Shown piece after piece: positions 4,268 to 5,739 of a stretch of DNA of 5,739 bases. The stretch covers positions 1-5,739 of the forward strand of contig JAJYYT010000150.1 of the NCBI GenBank assembly GCA_021800645.1, given 5' to 3'. Under the pieces are notes generated by a model. The model was not told the DNA's origin. It saw nothing but the letters and a program-made list of their open reading frames with translations, and ran no database searches. This DNA is from Actinomycetes bacterium. Its GTDB lineage: Bacteria; Actinomycetota; Acidimicrobiia; Acidimicrobiales; RAAP-2. The number at the start of each line of letters is the position of its first letter. Position 1 is the first letter of the stretch. Position numbers and translations under genes: made by a program.

Positions 4268-4722
4268 CCCCGCCGACCCGGATCGCCGTGGGCTACGACG
4301 GCTCACGCGACGCGGACGCGGCGCTCTCGTGGGCGGCGTCGGTCGCGGCCGCGCTCGGCGCAGAGGTTCGCGTCATCCACGCGGTCGGGATCCTCGAGCA
4401 CGCCGGCCTCTCGGTCGTCTCGGCGCACGAGGAACGGGCTCGGTTGGTCGCCAGCCGGGCAGGGTTGGACCCGGCCCGCTTCGAGTGGCGGGTCCTCGAC
4501 GGCGATCCCGACTCGGTCCTGTGCCGGGTCGCCGAGGGGGAGGACGGCGCAGACCTTCTCGTGGTCGGCACGCGCGGGGCAGGCGCACATCCCGACAAGC
4601 TCCTCGGCAGCACGAGCCTCTGCCTGGCGGAGCGGGCGCCCGTGCCCGTGGTGGTGGTGCCGGTGCCGTCCGAGGACGTGACGCGAAGCTCGACCGGTGG
4701 AGCGGTTCCGGCGCGAGGGTGA
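4264..4722 (+). CDS. Universal stress protein, UspA family, ATP-binding type
   Basis: 152 residues, the usual length for a single-domain cytosolic Usp. It opens with RIAVGYDGSRDADAALSWA (first strand and nucleotide loop) and has the ATP-binding signature G-2X-G-9X-G-S complete: G102, G105, then G115-S116 in VVGTRGAGAHPDKLLGSTS. APVPVVVVP follows as the last strand. ATP-binding Usps act as stress and growth regulators; in mycobacteria many belong to the DosR dormancy regulon and one (Rv2623) controls growth arrest. The GTG start overlaps the deacetylase stop (GTGA), with GGGGG 5 nt upstream, so this is the third translationally coupled gene after the acetyltransferase and deacetylase. The last 16 or so residues are a polar tail. 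It is followed by the convergent histidine kinase gene. Family is certain; the precise role is open. Confidence 0.95.
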   Translation: MTPPTRIAVGYDGSRDADAALSWAASVAAALGAEVRVIHAVGILEHAGLSVVSAHEERARLVASRAGLDPARFEWRVLDGDPDSVLCRVAEGEDGADLLVVGTRGAGAHPDKLLGSTSLCLAERAPVPVVVVPVPSEDVTRSSTGGAVPARG

Positions 4723-4748
4723 CGACCTCCTCCACGGTCCCCGGCGTT

Positions 4749-4774
4749 CTCCTCGAGGGTCCTTCTTCGAGGGG
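4749..4774. terminator. Possible bidirectional terminator between convergent usp and kinase genes
   Basis: In the 109-bp gap between converging genes, CTCCTCGA at 4749-4756 pairs with TCGAGGGG at 4767-4774 (8 pairs, one G-U) around a 10-nt loop. No T-run follows on either strand, so it would be an atypical terminator. Its position after both stops is the main support. Confidence 0.35.
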
Positions 4775-4831
4775 TCCCTGTCTTCGCGCTGGCCGAACCG
4801 GATGGCGAGGCAGGCTCGGCTCGGGCGCGCA

Positions 4832-5739
<908 letters not shown>

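Noticed and set aside
3086..4306. Minus-strand open frame of 406 codons antisense to the deacetylase
   Set aside because: The plus strand has every HDAC catalytic motif in order; the antisense frame has none and is a GC shadow.

Overview
The window is high-GC bacterial DNA with GTG starts, genes that overlap by a few bases, and several families typical of Actinomycetota: a DUF664/DinB protein of the mycothiol-transferase type, an HspX-like small heat-shock protein, and a DosS/DevS-type GAF histidine kinase. I infer a non-model, possibly environmental actinobacterium; genus cannot be told from the sequence.

Layout. (1) 2-463, plus strand: 3' part of a metallo-beta-lactamase-fold hydrolase resembling the persulfide dioxygenase/glyoxalase II group. 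(2) 483-1034, minus strand: DinB/DUF664 protein, convergent with the hydrolase; its C-terminus is built from three 18-bp repeats. (3) 1035-1903: about 870 bp with no credible gene. It holds a 7-copy 14-bp tandem repeat, a strong 42-nt hairpin, a possible structured RNA, an excess of TTCGA words all in one orientation, two GGAC/GTCC palindromes and a nearly T-free leader running into hsp20. (4) 1904-4722, plus strand: hsp20 (HspX-like), then after 136 bp a tightly overlapping trio: GNAT acetyltransferase, class II histone-deacetylase-like amidohydrolase, and universal stress protein. (5) 4832-5739, minus strand: 3' part of a GAF sensor histidine kinase of the DosS/DevS type, cut by the window edge.

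How the genes may work together. HspX-like chaperone, Usp and DosS-like kinase are hallmarks of the mycobacterial DosR (hypoxia/NO dormancy) regulon, so I read the right-hand 3.8 kb as part of a dormancy or redox-stress island. Its distinctive feature is a putative lysine acetyltransferase translationally coupled to a putative deacylase and an ATP-binding-type Usp. The GNAT looks like the N-terminal module of the actinobacterial GNAT/acetate-CoA ligase fusion proteins, without the ligase. A reversible protein-acylation switch under redox or hypoxia control is a reasonable but unproven hypothesis. No response regulator gene and no recognisable DosR box is visible here.
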